A stretch of 24,851 bases of DNA, taken from assembly GCA_021841725.1 (NCBI GenBank), contig JAKCEC010000003.1, forward strand, positions 1 through 24,851, read 5' to 3'. Positions 24,527-24,851 of this stretch are shown piece by piece. Under the pieces are notes generated by a model that did no database searches, was not told where the DNA came from, and saw only the letters and a program-made list of their open reading frames with translations. Every line of letters starts with the position of its first letter. Position 1 is the stretch's first letter. Origin of the DNA: Actinomycetes bacterium. Lineage in GTDB: Bacteria; Actinomycetota; Acidimicrobiia; Acidimicrobiales; RAAP-2. The position numbers were made by a program, and so were the translations under genes.

Positions 24527-24559
24527 GTACTGCGCCAAAAAAATCTCTCGGCGCCCGCG

Positions 24560-24851
24560 TCACCGCGTGCGACACGACGACGCCCGGGCCACGAGCTCGG
24601 GTTCGAAACGCACTTCGCGGTGCCGGTGATCAGGATTACGTACCTCGTCGAGGAGCAGGTCCGCCGCGGCGGCCCCCAATTCGAACGCGGGTTGACGCAC
24701 CGAGGTCAGGGCGGGCGACAGCATCGACCCGAAGATCAAATCGTCGTAACCCACGACGGCCAGGTCGTCGGGGACGCGCACGCCGCGCGCGGCCAGACCC
24801 CGCAGGACGCCGAGGGCCAGCAGGTCGTTCGCGCACATGACCGCGGTGGGT
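24560..24851 (-). CDS. LacI-family transcriptional regulator, C-terminal part (cut by window edge)
   Basis: The last 97 codons of a LacI/GalR-type repressor of the rha operon. Visible is the end of the sugar-sensing domain: TAVMCANDLLALGVLRGL, then VPDDLAVVGYDD, the SPALTSVRQP segment and the final VRFEPELVARAS, all standard for the family in the usual order. The DNA-binding helix-turn-helix and roughly 240 residues lie outside the window. It reads in the same direction as rhaT, with 167 bases between them containing a strong promoter and a LacI-type operator. It is most simply the local rhamnose-responsive repressor. A 7-base T-run (24537-24543) follows the stop by 16 bases, but only a weak 4-bp stem precedes it, so a terminator is doubtful. 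Confidence 0.9.
   Translation of the reverse strand, partial: PTAVMCANDLLALGVLRGLAARGVRVPDDLAVVGYDDLIFGSMLSPALTSVRQPAFELGAAAADLLLDEVRNPDHRHREVRFEPELVARASSCRTR

Noticed and set aside
24532..24554. GCGCC-N13-GGCGC flanking a 7-base T-run, considered as a terminator of the LacI-type gene
   Set aside because: The T-run lies in the loop rather than after the stem, and the only stem before it (CGCG-N4-CGCG at 24556-24567) is four pairs and 12 bases away.
23322..24629. 435-codon open frame on the plus strand
   Set aside because: Antisense to rhaT and running through the rha promoter; composition is Asp/Arg/Gly-rich and shows no family features.

Overview
The window is high-GC bacterial DNA with compact, frequently overlapping genes and many GTG starts. 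A LacI-controlled rhamnose operon, an NrtR-type NAD regulator, a neocarzinostatin-like secreted protein and a lutABC-type lactate oxidation system point to an actinobacterium (Actinomycetota). A deep lineage such as Acidimicrobiia is possible, but the sequence alone does not settle it. I support 20 protein genes, two of them cut by the window edges. I see no rRNA, tRNA, CRISPR array, insertion sequence or phage gene.

Left part (1-2836): de novo NAD synthesis. nadA and nadB run leftward and overlap by four bases; nadB leaves the window. nrtR, a Nudix-related ADP-ribose-sensing repressor, diverges from nadA. The nadA promoter between them carries inverted repeats that are good operator candidates. 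A strong hairpin lies between nrtR and the convergent gene for a type IIIA (H+-ATPase-like) P-type ATPase (2921-5287). A 512-base stretch without a convincing gene follows.

Middle (5800-11526): five leftward genes: a class I aminotransferase, a CDF/TMEM163-like membrane protein, an MFS transporter, a secreted protein joining an FN3 domain to a neocarzinostatin-like domain, and a DHA2-type (14-helix) MFS exporter. Diverging from the exporter are lutA and a fused lutB-lutC gene (11734-14647), which encode L-lactate oxidation to pyruvate. A lipoprotein of unknown function follows.

Right part (15682-24851): a leftward L-rhamnose operon in the order LacI-type regulator (partial), rhaT, rhaP, rhaQ, rhaM, rhaI, rhaEW, rhaB. 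A near-consensus promoter (TTGACA-N16-TATAAG) with a LacI-type palindrome over its -35 box lies between the regulator and rhaT. Rhamnose would be imported by the ABC transporter, converted by RhaM/RhaI/RhaB to L-rhamnulose-1-phosphate, cleaved by the aldolase domain of RhaEW to DHAP and L-lactaldehyde, and oxidised by its dehydrogenase domain to L-lactate. The neighbouring Lut enzymes would take lactate to pyruvate, so the locus can in principle carry rhamnose all the way to DHAP plus pyruvate. The lut upstream region shares the 8-mer TGAAACGT with the rha operator, which suggests co-regulation. The substrate-binding protein RhaS is not in the window.

The points most worth follow-up are the LutB-LutC fusion and its link to the rha operon, the FN3-neocarzinostatin-like secreted protein, and the nadA/nrtR operator. 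I found no convincing wholly new system; most of the window is recognisable metabolism in an unusual arrangement.
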